This document shows, piece after piece, positions 46,057 through 56,221 of a stretch of 64,000 bases of DNA. Position numbers and translations under genes: made by a program. The stretch spans positions 1 through 64,000 of the forward strand of contig WLJH01000020.1 in NCBI GenBank assembly GCA_009701885.1, written 5' to 3'. The DNA comes from Actinomycetota bacterium. Its GTDB lineage: Bacteria > Actinomycetota > Actinomycetes > Propionibacteriales > Nocardioidaceae. Within the stretch, counting starts at the first letter, position 1. Each line of letters opens with the position of its first letter. The notes below the pieces were generated by a model. It saw only the letters and a program-made list of their open reading frames with translations. It did no database searches and was not told the DNA's origin.

Positions 46057-47262
46057 CTAGGAGCCGGCCTGGTCGAAGAGGTTGGACCGCAACGGCTTGC
46101 CGGCCGTGGCGATGCGGTAGGCCTCGACGGCGGCGCGCGCGTCGACGTCGAGCACCGCGGGCACCTGGACCTCGACGGTGGCGAGCAGGTCGCCCTTGGT
46201 GCCGTCGGCCTTGGTCGCGCCCTTGCCACGCACCCGGAAGGTGCGTCCGTTGGGCGTACCGGCCGGGATCTTGAGGGTGACCGGCGACCCACCGAGGGTG
46301 GGGATGCGGACCTCCGAGCCCAGCGCCAGCTCGTCGAAGGAGACCGGCACGTCGAGGGTGAGGTTGTCGCCGGAGCGGCCGAAGACCCGGTGCGGGGAGA
46401 CCTTCACGGTGACGAAGAGGTCACCCGCGGGTCCGCCGTTCTCCCCCGGACCGCCCTTGCCGCGGACCCGGATGCGCTGGCCGTCCTTGACGCCCGCGGG
46501 GATGCGGGCCTGGATGGTGCGGGAGGACGAGCCGCGGCCGCTGCCGTGGCAGGTCGGGCACGCCTCGTCGTACAGCAGCTGGCGCCCGCGGCACGCGGGA
46601 CAGGTCTCGTTGAGGTTGAAGCCGCCGCCCATCGAACCGGTGACGAAGCCACTGCCCTCGCACTCGGCGCAGACCCGCGGCTTGGTGCCCGGCTTGCCGC
46701 CGGTGCCGGAGCACGTGGCGCAGGCCCCGTCGGAGGTCAGGCGGAGCGAGATCGTGACGCCCTCGAGGGCGTCGGTGAAGGAGATCGTCGCGGTGCTCTC
46801 GACGTCGGCGCCCTTCGTGGCGCGGGGACGGCTCGTGCGCCGGCCGCCGAAACCGCCCCCGAAGAGGTCGCCGAACATGTCGCCGAAGCCACCGCCGCCC
46901 CCGGGGCCGCCGCGGTCGCGCAGCAGGTCCTCGAGGTTGATGCCCTGGTCGGCCCCGCCGCGGGAGTACCCGCCGCCGCCGAAGCCGCCACGGAACCCAC
47001 CGGAGGAGACCATCCGACGCAGCTCGTCGTACTTCGGCCGCTTCTCGGGGTCCCCGACGACGTCGTAGGCCTCGGCGACCTGCTTGAAGCGGTCGTGCTT
47101 CGCGGTGTCGCCGGGGTTGGAGTCGGGGTGGTTCTCCCGGGCGAGCCGCCGGTAGGCCTTCTTGATCTCGTCGGCGCTCGCGTCCTTCTTCACGCCGAGC
47201 ACGGCGTAGAAGTCCTTCTCCGCCCAGTCCGGGCGCATGCCGTCGGTGTCCTTGCCCGCCAC
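46057..47262 (-). CDS. dnaJ: molecular chaperone DnaJ
   Basis: 401 aa from the GTG at 47262, supported by a GGAGGGA SD. J-domain with HPD (RENHPDSNPG, about residue 48), a Gly-rich region (about 90-140), then four Cys motifs CxxCxGxG-like: CATCSGTG, CAECEGSG, CPACRGRQ and CPTCHGSG. The third has RQ in place of the usual G-x-G end. C-terminal substrate-binding domain. Third gene of the dnaK operon. Longer frame to 47373 is inside the grpE end and unlikely. Confidence 0.95.
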   Translation of the reverse strand: MAGKDTDGMRPDWAEKDFYAVLGVKKDASADEIKKAYRRLARENHPDSNPGDTAKHDRFKQVAEAYDVVGDPEKRPKYDELRRMVSSGGFRGGFGGGGYSRGGADQGINLEDLLRDRGGPGGGGGFGDMFGDLFGGGFGGRRTSRPRATKGADVESTATISFTDALEGVTISLRLTSDGACATCSGTGGKPGTKPRVCAECEGSGFVTGSMGGGFNLNETCPACRGRQLLYDEACPTCHGSGRGSSSRTIQARIPAGVKDGQRIRVRGKGGPGENGGPAGDLFVTVKVSPHRVFGRSGDNLTLDVPVSFDELALGSEVRIPTLGGSPVTLKIPAGTPNGRTFRVRGKGATKADGTKGDLLATVEVQVPAVLDVDARAAVEAYRIATAGKPLRSNLFDQAGS

Positions 47263-47317
47263 GGGAGTCCCTCCCCTCGTCCTTCTCTGCTGGCTGTCTC
47301 GTGCGTGTGCTGCCGGG

Positions 47318-47997
47318 TCAGGACCCGGCCGGGTCCACCACCAGGACCTGCGCGGCCCGCACCACCCGGTCACCGATGCGGTAGCCGGCCTTGGCGATCA
47401 CCTTGCAGGTCGTCACCTCCACGTCGGGATCCTCCCCGATGTGGGAGAGCGCCTCGTGCAGGCTCGGGTCGAACGCGTCGCCCGGCGTGCCGAAGCGGAC
47501 CAGCCCGGCCTGCGCGACAGTGCGCTCGAGCTGCTCGACGACGCTCTTGAAGCCGCCGGTGAGCTCCTCGTGCTCGCGCGCCCGGTCGATGGTGTCCAGC
47601 ACCTCGGTGATCGGCGAGAGCGCGGCGTACGTCGCGTTCTCCTTGACCAGGTCGCGGTCACGGTCCACGCGCCGCTTGTAGTTGAGGAACTCCGCCTGCA
47701 GGCGCTGGAGGTCCAGCGTGCGCTCGCCGAGCTCGGCCTTGAGCACGGCCACCTCGTCGTGCGCGGCCTGGAGGGGGTCGACGTCGAGCGCCTCGCCCGG
47801 GTGCCCGTCACCCTGCACGGGCTGGTCCTGCTGCTCGGCCGGGGTGCTCTCGGCGGCGGGGTCGCCGCCCTCGGCGCCGGCCTCGACCTCGGTGTTCTCG
47901 GTCATCTCTGCTGCCTCCTCACCGAAGGAGCCCCCGGGGCCGGGGGCCGCGTGCTGCGGCCCCCGGTCGCCGGTGGAGCTGCCCTCGTCGGGCTGGG

Positions 47998-48001
<4 letters not shown>
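47318..48001 (-). CDS. grpE: nucleotide exchange factor GrpE
   Basis: 227 aa. An acidic, disordered N-terminal 60 residues, a long coiled-coil ([33 protein letters not shown]) and the C-terminal beta domain ([31 protein letters not shown]) are typical. GTG 48001 overlaps the dnaK stop (GTGA); the internal ATG at 47905 has a stronger SD (GAGGAGG, 8 bp upstream), so the true protein may start at residue 33 of this reading. Exchanges ADP/ATP on DnaK. Confidence 0.93.
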
Positions 48002-49863
<1,862 letters not shown>

Positions 49864-49939
49864 GGGTGCTACCTCCAGCTAGAAGAGTTCTCAGGGATAC
49901 GAGCCCAGTCTGCGTCGCTCCAGATCGTCAGGCAAGTTA

Positions 49940-49960
49940 CCTGAGTCCATCGCACTCAAC
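49940..49960. promoter_or_regulatory. HspR (HAIR) operator upstream of dnaK
   Basis: CCTGAGT-N7-ACTCAAC at 49940-49960 matches the HAIR pattern CTTGAGT-N7-ACTCAAG at 12 of 14 positions. It lies 77 bp upstream of the dnaK ATG and about 60 bp from the divergent GNAT gene start. Confidence 0.75.
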
Positions 49961-50019
49961 TTTGCTCACTGGGCTCAATGCATTCGCGGCGGGATCCATT
50001 CCCGTGGTCTGCTCGGGGC

Positions 50020-50562
50020 ATGGACACGCTCGTGCTGCGCCCGTTCCGCCTCGACGACGAGACCGAGGCCCGCGCCGCCCACGCCGAGCTCGCGCACGAC
50101 CACTTCGACTTCCTGCTCGAGCAGCGCGCCGACGGCGGGCCCGAGGAGAGCTGGGCGGAGTACGTCGAGCGGCTGGAGGACCAGCGGCACGGCCGCCGCC
50201 TGGACCCGGGCTTCGTCCCGGCCTCGTTCCTGGCCGCCGAGGTGGGCGGCACGCTGGTCGGCCGGGTCTCGATCCGCCACGAGCTCAACGACTTCCTGTC
50301 CACCTGGGGCGGTCACGTCGGGTACGGCGTGCGGCCGGCGTACCGGCGGCGGGGCCACGCCACGGCGATCCTGCGCGGCTCCCTGGGGATCCTGGCCGCC
50401 CTCGGGGTCGAGGAGGCCCTAGTCACCTGCGACCTCGACAACGCCGCCTCCGAGGCGACCATCCGCGCGTGCGGCGGCTTCCCCGACCCCGAGCTCCCGC
50501 TGGTCGGCGTCGGGCCGACCGTGTCGGCCAAGAAGCGCTTCCTGGTCCCGACGGCTACCTGA
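50020..50562 (+). CDS. GNAT family N-acetyltransferase
   Basis: 180 aa from the ATG at 50020. Acetyl-CoA-binding region is GYGVRPAYRRRGHATAIL (about 110, R/Q-x-x-G-x-G/A type). The N-terminal LRPFRLDDETEARAAHAELAHD and the SIRHELNDFLSTWGGHVGYGV strands fit GNAT fold; the substrate is unknown. The last 8 bp overlap the convergent Nudix gene. Confidence 0.85.
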   Translation: MDTLVLRPFRLDDETEARAAHAELAHDHFDFLLEQRADGGPEESWAEYVERLEDQRHGRRLDPGFVPASFLAAEVGGTLVGRVSIRHELNDFLSTWGGHVGYGVRPAYRRRGHATAILRGSLGILAALGVEEALVTCDLDNAASEATIRACGGFPDPELPLVGVGPTVSAKKRFLVPTAT

Positions 50563-50992
50563 GCCCGGCCATCCCCAGGGCGATGTCGACGACCGAGACC
50601 CGGTCCAGCGAGGGGACCTCGGAGAGCGGGAACCACGCCGCCTCGTCGGTGCTGCCGTCCTCCTCGTGGGTGAGCTCGCCCCCGACGACGTGGGCGCGGT
50701 AGAGCACCCGGAAGGCCTTCATCGGCCGGTCGGTGCCGACCGCGCGGCGCTCGGCCGGGAACACGTAGGAGTCCACCCCCAGCAGGGCGTCGAGCTCGAC
50801 GTCGTACCCCGTCTCCTCGAGCACCTCGCGGACCACGCCCTCCTCGGCGCGCTCGTGCAGCTCCAGGCCGCCTCCGGGCAGGGTCCACTGCCGGCGCGAG
50901 CCCTCGTTCCACAGCGCGAGCAGCACCCGGCCCTTGTCGTCGGTGACGACGGCGTAGGCCGCGAGGCGGGTGTCGTACTCGGTGTAGTGCAC
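50555..50992 (-). CDS. Nudix hydrolase
   Basis: 145 aa. The Nudix box reads GGGLELHERAEEGVVREVLEETGY, an exact G-x5-E-x7-REVxEExG pattern (about residues 40-62) for metal and pyrophosphate hydrolysis. A hydrolase of nucleoside-diphosphate-linked compounds; specificity cannot be read. GTG start 50992. Divergent from the aldo/keto reductase. Confidence 0.9.
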   Translation of the reverse strand: MHYTEYDTRLAAYAVVTDDKGRVLLALWNEGSRRQWTLPGGGLELHERAEEGVVREVLEETGYDVELDALLGVDSYVFPAERRAVGTDRPMKAFRVLYRAHVVGGELTHEEDGSTDEAAWFPLSEVPSLDRVSVVDIALGMAGLR

Positions 50993-51071
50993 CCGGCCAT
51001 TGTGGCGTGAGGGTCCTCACGACCCCCGGTGGGTGGTGAATAGCGCTCCACCGGCTGGTGTTGTGGAGGGC

Positions 51072-51917
51072 ATGACCGTTCCCACGATCACCCTGCACGA
51101 CCAGACGACGATCCCGCAGCTCGGCTTCGGCGTGTTCCAGGTGCCGCCCGAGGAGACGGCCGCCACCGTGAGCACGGCGCTCGAGGTCGGCTACCGCCAC
51201 ATCGACACCGCGCAGATGTACCAGAACGAGGCCGGCGTCGGCCGCGCCATCGCCGACTCCGGCATCGCCCGCGACGAGCTCTACGTGACCTCCAAGCTCA
51301 ACAACGGCTTCCACCGCCCCGACGACGCCCGCCGTTCCTTCGACCAGACGCTCACCGAGCTCGGTCTGGACCGCGTCGACCTGTTCCTCATCCACTGGCC
51401 GCTCCCGACGCTGTACGACGGCGACTTCGTCTCGACCTGGCGCACGCTGGGCGAGTTCGTGGCCGACGGGCGCGCGACGTCGGTGGGCGTGTCGAACTTC
51501 CAGCCCGCGCACCTCGACCGGATCGTCGAGGAGACCGGCCTAGTGCCGGTGGTGAACCAGATCGAGGTGCACCCCTACTTCCCCAACGAGGAGGCCCGGG
51601 CGGCGTCGATCCGGCACGGGGTCGAGGTCGAGGCGTGGAGCCCGATCGCGCAGGGCGCCGTGCTCGACGACGAGGTCATCGGCAAGATCGCCGCGGCGCA
51701 CGGCAAGACCCCCTCGCAGGTGACCCTGCGTTGGCACGTGGAGCGCGGCGACATCGTCTTCCCGAAGTCGATGAAGCGCGAGCGCATGGAGGAGAACTTC
51801 GCGATCTTCGACTTCGAGCTGAGCCCGGAGGAGGTCGCGCAGATCAGCGCGCTGGACCGTGGCCCCTCGGGTCGCCGCGGCCCCGACCCCGACACCTTCG
51901 ACTACATGCCGGAGTGA
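51072..51917 (+). CDS. aldo/keto reductase
   Basis: 281 aa. Catalytic tetrad regions: RHIDTAQMYQNE (Asp and Tyr, about 45-55), YVTSKLNN (Lys, about 76) and FLIHWPLP (His, about 107); GVSNFQP and the NADPH region FPKSMKRERMEEN (about 236) are present. NADPH-dependent carbonyl reduction; similar to 2,5-diketo-D-gluconate reductases. ATG with GGAGGG just upstream. Divergent from the Nudix gene by 79 bp. Confidence 0.93.
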   Translation: MTVPTITLHDQTTIPQLGFGVFQVPPEETAATVSTALEVGYRHIDTAQMYQNEAGVGRAIADSGIARDELYVTSKLNNGFHRPDDARRSFDQTLTELGLDRVDLFLIHWPLPTLYDGDFVSTWRTLGEFVADGRATSVGVSNFQPAHLDRIVEETGLVPVVNQIEVHPYFPNEEARAASIRHGVEVEAWSPIAQGAVLDDEVIGKIAAAHGKTPSQVTLRWHVERGDIVFPKSMKRERMEENFAIFDFELSPEEVAQISALDRGPSGRRGPDPDTFDYMPE

Positions 51918-51950
51918 CCGGCTGGCCGACCACCCGGCCCCGGGCGGGGG

Positions 51951-52496
51951 CTACGGCGTAATCCGCGCGCGGTAGTCCTCGGCCTGGGCGCCGGTCCAGC
52001 TGCCGATCAGCTGCAGCGTGCCGCCGATCGTGCCGCCGACGGTGGGCGCGTTGAGGACGAGGCCGTCGACGACGAGCGCGACCTGGCTGTCCGAGGACGC
52101 GGCGTCCTCGGCGAGCCCCGCGACCGCGTCGGACGCCTCGGGGTCGAGGGTCACCTGGATCCGCCAGGCGTCGCCCGTGCGGTAGAGGTCGGCGGCCTCG
52201 ACGCCCTCCTGGCCCACGACGGCGGGCCCGAGCCGGTAGCCGGAGCCGTCGAGGTCGCACAGCGCGGCCTCCTCGTCGGCGGCGGTGTTGCCGGGAGGCT
52301 CCGGCACGTCTCGCGGCTCGCACTCGAGCTCGGCGAGCATGCCAAGGACGGGGCGGACCTGGAGCCCGGCAGCGGGGTCACCGTCGCCATTGCTGCCGAC
52401 GGCGGGCTCGTCGTCGCTGCACCCGACCAGGCCCAGCGCGACCAGCGTCGTACCGGCCAGCAGCAGGGCGGCCGGGCCGTGACGCCGGTCGGCCAT
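51951..52496 (-). CDS. lipoprotein with SecD P1-head-like domain
   Basis: 181 aa. Lipoprotein signal: basic start, hydrophobic LLLAGTTLVALGLVGC with lipobox LVGC (Cys about residue 26). After a Gly/Asp-rich stretch, the C-terminal 100 residues resemble the SecD/SecDF P1 head subdomain (VALVVDGLVLNAPTVGGTIGG, LIGSWTGAQAEDYRARI). No SecD membrane domain is present, so this is a lone extracellular domain. Its ATG overlaps the upstream gene stop by one base. Confidence 0.7.
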   Translation of the reverse strand: MADRRHGPAALLLAGTTLVALGLVGCSDDEPAVGSNGDGDPAAGLQVRPVLGMLAELECEPRDVPEPPGNTAADEEAALCDLDGSGYRLGPAVVGQEGVEAADLYRTGDAWRIQVTLDPEASDAVAGLAEDAASSDSQVALVVDGLVLNAPTVGGTIGGTLQLIGSWTGAQAEDYRARITP

Positions 52497-53071
52497 CAGC
52501 CGACCGTCACCTTGATCTCGTTGGACGTCACGCCACTGTCGTTGTCGACGACCCGGAAACGGTTGACGCCCTGGGTGCTCGTCTGGACGTACGTCGCGAA
52601 CGTCTCGTTGCTGACCACGGCCGTGACCGGGAAGTCCTGCCAGCCGCCGCTGAACTTCTGCACCTGCAGCACCGCACCCTCGCCCCCGGGGTAGACGCCC
52701 GTCAGGTCGATGTTCTGCATGACGCCGACGCTGGCCTGCCCGACGGTGAGGGTGATCTCGCCCTCGGCGTCCTCGGCCTCCTCGGTCTCCTCCGGCTCGG
52801 GCTCGGTGGACGCCGACTCCGAGGAGCCGCCGTCCTCGGGCGCGAGGGTGATGAGCGGGCCCGAGGGGCCGTCGGTCGGGGACGGCTTGGGGAGGAAGAA
52901 GTCGACGTCGTCGCTGGCGGTGGCCGAGGTGTCCTCGCCGCCGACACCGAGCACGCGCGTCGCGCCGAGAGCGACACCCCCGAGCACGAGTCCGACGACC
53001 AGCCCGACCGCCACGAGGGCGACCAGGCCCGTCAGCACGGGGTGGTCCTCGTCGCGCAGCCGGTCGATCAC
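52496..53071 (-). CDS. single-pass membrane-anchored extracellular protein, unknown
   Basis: 191 aa. One strong membrane helix near the N-terminus (about 12-37), an acidic Ser/Pro/Glu-rich linker (about 48-100) and a C-terminal beta-sandwich-like domain of about 90 residues (ITLTVGQASVGVM through NEIKVTVG), of bacterial Ig-like type. GTG start 53071. Coupled by a TGATG overlap to the SecD-like lipoprotein, so the two probably work together outside the membrane. Confidence 0.7.
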   Translation of the reverse strand: MIDRLRDEDHPVLTGLVALVAVGLVVGLVLGGVALGATRVLGVGGEDTSATASDDVDFFLPKPSPTDGPSGPLITLAPEDGGSSESASTEPEPEETEEAEDAEGEITLTVGQASVGVMQNIDLTGVYPGGEGAVLQVQKFSGGWQDFPVTAVVSNETFATYVQTSTQGVNRFRVVDNDSGVTSNEIKVTVG

Positions 53072-53129
53072 CCGTCCATCATCGCGTCCGGGGCGGGTCG
53101 AGCCAAGCCGGACCCGCGCTCGGCCGGGC

Positions 53130-53627
53130 TCAGCGGGGGCTCAGGACGACGACCGGGATGTCCCGGTCGGTCCACTCGGCGTACTTCGCGAAGTCGGCGT
53201 AGAGGTCCACCAGCCGGGGCCAGAGCGCGGCCTTCTCCTCGGGCGAGGCCTGCCGGGCGTGCACGGGGACGCGGCGGCGGCCGGGGAGGCTGACGGCGCA
53301 GTCGGGGCCGGCCACGAGGTTGTGGAACCACTGCGGGTTCTTGGGCAGCCCGCCCTGCGAGGCGACGACGACCAGGTCGGCACCGGGCCCCTCGCCGTCG
53401 CGGAGGTAGAGCAGCGGGGTGGTGAACTCGGTGCCGGACTTCCGGCCGACGTGGTGCAGCAACAGCGTGGGGACGGGCTTCCTCCAGCCGGCGCCGATGC
53501 GCCAGTAGCGCCCGATCCGCCCATTGGTGGCGCGGAAGACCGCGACCTGGGCCTTGGCGCCGTACTTGATGAGCCGCGCGGTCATCGGGGAGTCCAGGCC
53601 GGGCGGGCGCTCCTCGGGCAGGCCCAC
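53130..53627 (-). CDS. Ddn-like deazaflavin (F420)-dependent nitroreductase family protein
   Basis: 165 aa, GTG at 53627 overlapping the stop of the SnoaL-like gene (TAGTG). Split-barrel flavin-fold marks of the Ddn family: PTLLLHHVGRKSG (phosphate/F420 binding, about 53-65), TPLLYL, and GPDCAVSLPGRRRVPV. Family members use F420H2 to reduce quinones or steroid-like compounds. Co-transcribed with the SnoaL-like gene. Confidence 0.82.
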   Translation of the reverse strand: MGLPEERPPGLDSPMTARLIKYGAKAQVAVFRATNGRIGRYWRIGAGWRKPVPTLLLHHVGRKSGTEFTTPLLYLRDGEGPGADLVVVASQGGLPKNPQWFHNLVAGPDCAVSLPGRRRVPVHARQASPEEKAALWPRLVDLYADFAKYAEWTDRDIPVVVLSPR

Positions 53628-54058
53628 TACAGGCCGCGCTTCCAGACGACCTGCTCGACCAGCTTGCGCGAGCGCCAGCCGTCGGGGGTGCGGACCATCG
53701 TGTGGTGGTAGATCCCGCCGACCTCGACGATCTTGGTGCCGCCCTGGCCGTCGTCCATCGGCATCGGGTTGTCGAAGTAGGCGCAGACCTCGAGCTCGTC
53801 CGCGCCCGGGGTCCAGGGCACGTCGACCTGGCCGATCGTGTGCATGCGGTGCGGGAAGAAGGCGGGCAGCATCTCGGCCAGCCACGGCTTCACCACGGCA
53901 TAGGTGTCGTGGATGCCGCCGGACTGCACGTAGTCGATGTCGGCGTCCGGGGTGAAGACGGTGTCGAGCCGGTCCCAGTCGCCGGTGTCGATGGCCCGGG
54001 TGTACCGGGTGACGACGTCGGCGATCTCCAGCCGGTCACTGATCTCCTGAAGGTCCAC
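53627..54058 (-). CDS. SnoaL-like/NTF2-fold protein
   Basis: 143 aa, NTF2-fold: an RLEIADVVTRYTRAIDTGDWDRLDTVFTPDADIDYV start and a GIYHHTMVRTPDGWRSRKLVEQVVW C-terminus fit the family. Many serve as ketosteroid-isomerase-like enzymes; which reaction is unclear. GTG start 54058, 22 bp from the KstR-like site it shares with the divergent operon. Confidence 0.8.
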   Translation of the reverse strand: MDLQEISDRLEIADVVTRYTRAIDTGDWDRLDTVFTPDADIDYVQSGGIHDTYAVVKPWLAEMLPAFFPHRMHTIGQVDVPWTPGADELEVCAYFDNPMPMDDGQGGTKIVEVGGIYHHTMVRTPDGWRSRKLVEQVVWKRGL

Positions 54059-54080
54059 GAGCGGGACTCTGGCACAAATC

Positions 54081-54094
54081 TAGAACAGGTTCTA
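54081..54094. promoter_or_regulatory. KstR-like operator in divergent promoter
   Basis: TAGAACAGGTTCTA is a perfect 14-bp palindrome apart from the two centre bases, and fits the KstR consensus TnnAACnnGTTnnA exactly. It lies between SnoaL-like (-) and LLM oxidoreductase (+) genes, 11 bp before the latter's ATG. KstR is the TetR-type sterol-catabolism repressor of mycobacteria and relatives. Confidence 0.65.
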
Positions 54095-54105
54095 CTGTTC
54101 ACCGC

Positions 54106-54984
54106 ATGCGGTTCACCTACGCCGAGGCGATGACCCAGGCCAGCTACTACGCCCCCCTCGCGCAGGCCGCGGAGGCCGCCGGCTACACGTCGATGACGGT
54201 CGCGGACTCGCTCATCTACCCCGAGCACTCGAACTCGAAGTACCCCTACACCGACACCGGCGACCGCGAGTTCCTCGAGGGCAAGGAGTTCCTCGAGACG
54301 ATGATCCTGTGCGCGCACCTCTTCGCGCACACCACGACGCTGCGGCTCACGCCCTTCGTGCTGAAGCTGCCCGTCCGCCCGCCGGTGCTGGTCGCCAAGC
54401 AGGCCTCGTCGCTGGCGCACCTCTCCGGTGGCCGCCTGGGCCTGGGCGTCGGGCTCTCGCCGTGGTCCGAGGACTTCGAGGCGCTCGGCGTGCCGTGGGA
54501 GAGGCGCGGCAAGCGGATGGACGAGTGCATGGACATCCTCAAGGGCCTGACCACGGGCGAGTACTTCTCCTACTCCGGGGAGTTCTACGAGATCGAGTCG
54601 CTCAAGCAGTGCCCGGCCGCCCCGGCACCGATCCCGCTGCTCGTCGGCGGCCACGTCGACGCCGCGCTGCGTCGGGCCGTGCGCAAGGGCAACGGCTGGA
54701 TGCACGCCGGCGGCGACGGCGAGGAGCTGGACCGCCTGCTCGTGCGGCTGAAGGAGATCCGCGAGGAGGAGGGCGACACCCGCGACGACTTCGAGGTGCA
54801 CGTCATCTCCTTCGACGCCTACTCCGTCGACGGGATCAAGCGCCTGGAGGACAAGGGCGTCACCGACTGCATCGTCGGCTTCCGGGTCCCCTACATCAAG
54901 GGTCCCGACACCGAGCCGCTGGAGACCAAGATCCGCAACCTCGAGCAGTACGCCGAGAACGTCATCACCAAGGTCAACGGCTGA
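54106..54984 (+). CDS. LLM-class F420-dependent oxidoreductase
   Basis: 292-aa luciferase-like TIM barrel. HLSGGRLGLGVGLSPWSEDFEALGVP (about 105-128) is the family core, with LTPFVLKLPVRPP before and PLLVGGHVDAALRRAV after. No Shine-Dalgarno is visible just before the ATG. First gene of a four-gene operon. Resembles mycobacterial Rv3520c by memory; not checked. Confidence 0.85.
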   Translation: MRFTYAEAMTQASYYAPLAQAAEAAGYTSMTVADSLIYPEHSNSKYPYTDTGDREFLEGKEFLETMILCAHLFAHTTTLRLTPFVLKLPVRPPVLVAKQASSLAHLSGGRLGLGVGLSPWSEDFEALGVPWERRGKRMDECMDILKGLTTGEYFSYSGEFYEIESLKQCPAAPAPIPLLVGGHVDAALRRAVRKGNGWMHAGGDGEELDRLLVRLKEIREEEGDTRDDFEVHVISFDAYSVDGIKRLEDKGVTDCIVGFRVPYIKGPDTEPLETKIRNLEQYAENVITKVNG

Positions 54985-55000
54985 GCCCGGGAGCGCTGTC

Positions 55001-56221
55001 ATGACGCACGCCCCCCACGGCACCGAGCCCTCTGCCAACCCCGACGTCCCCGGCACCGACGGCTCCTGGGACCTCACCGCCCCCCTGCGCGAGGCCATCG
55101 CCGAGGGCGAGCGGCTGGTCGCGGCCGCGCCGTTCATCCGCTCCGAGGCCGACCTGCTCGAGGGCTACGACTACCTCGCCGGCCGGATCCGGATGGCGAT
55201 GCAGACCGCCTTCGACTACGACCTCGACCGGCCCTTGTTCGTCCAGCCCACGCACCAGTTCTCGCGACAGGGCCTGGACAACCCCGACGCGATCTACTTC
55301 AACGCCTACCTCCGCGAGGGCGTGGAGTACGTCGTCCGCGGCCGTCGCGGCACCTCGGCCGACCTGTCGTTCCAGGTCATGGGCGGCGCCTACACCGCCG
55401 ACTCCGCGGCCACCTCGCTCATGGCCTTCGACGACCGCGAGCTGGAGCGCGACGCCGACGGGTCCTTCGAGTTCACCTACGTCGCCGAGCCGGGCGCCAA
55501 GACGCTGATCGTGCGCGAGGTGTTCTGCGACTGGGACGCCGAGGAGCCCGGCTGGATCACCATCGAGCGCACCGACACGCTCGGGCAGCCGGCCAGGCCG
55601 CTCACCCGCGAGCTGCTGACCAAGAAGTACGAGGTGGCCGCCCGCTCGATCACCTCCTCGATCCGCACGTGGTTCGCCTTCCCCCACTGGTTCCAGTACG
55701 CCGAGCCGGTCAACACCCTCACCGCGCCGCAGTCCACCCCCGGCGGGCTCTCCTCGCAGCGGTCCTCGATCGGCCACTACGCGCTGGCCGAGGACGAGGC
55801 GATGGTCGTCTCGGTCCCCCGCTGCGACGAAGCGGCCTACCAGGCGATCCAGGTCGGGTCCGACTGGTACGCCTCGACCGACTACGAGACCCACCAGACC
55901 TCGCTGACCAAGGCGCAGGCGGCCTGCGACCCCGACGGCGTGATGCGGTTCGTCGTCTCCGAGCACCCGCCCTCCGGCGACCCGGCGGCGCCGTACCTCG
56001 CGAACTGGCTGGAGACCACCGGCCACCGCACCGGCTCGATGATGCTGCGCTGGCAGCGCCTCGAGCGCGACCTCGGGCCCGAGGACGGGCCGACCGTCGA
56101 GGTGGTCAAGCTCTCCGAGGTGCCCGGGCTCCTCCCCCACCTGTCCCCCCTCACCCAGAGCGAGTACGCCGAGCGGATCGCCGCCCGGCAGCGCGCCGTC
56201 GCACGAAGGATGATCAGCTGA
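55001..56221 (+). CDS. hypothetical protein of sterol-type operon, 406 aa
   Basis: 406 aa, soluble, no signal peptide. Long blocks of conserved-looking sequence include PDAIYFNAYLREGVEYVVRG, FQVMGGAYTAD, WITIERTDTLG and FAFPHWFQYAEP. I do not recognise a domain with certainty, though it looks like the protein adjacent to the SDR and sulfotransferase genes in mycobacteria (Rv3531c) by memory. Overlaps the SDR gene by one base (TGATG), so it is translated with it. Confidence 0.7.
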   Translation: MTHAPHGTEPSANPDVPGTDGSWDLTAPLREAIAEGERLVAAAPFIRSEADLLEGYDYLAGRIRMAMQTAFDYDLDRPLFVQPTHQFSRQGLDNPDAIYFNAYLREGVEYVVRGRRGTSADLSFQVMGGAYTADSAATSLMAFDDRELERDADGSFEFTYVAEPGAKTLIVREVFCDWDAEEPGWITIERTDTLGQPARPLTRELLTKKYEVAARSITSSIRTWFAFPHWFQYAEPVNTLTAPQSTPGGLSSQRSSIGHYALAEDEAMVVSVPRCDEAAYQAIQVGSDWYASTDYETHQTSLTKAQAACDPDGVMRFVVSEHPPSGDPAAPYLANWLETTGHRTGSMMLRWQRLERDLGPEDGPTVEVVKLSEVPGLLPHLSPLTQSEYAERIAARQRAVARRMIS

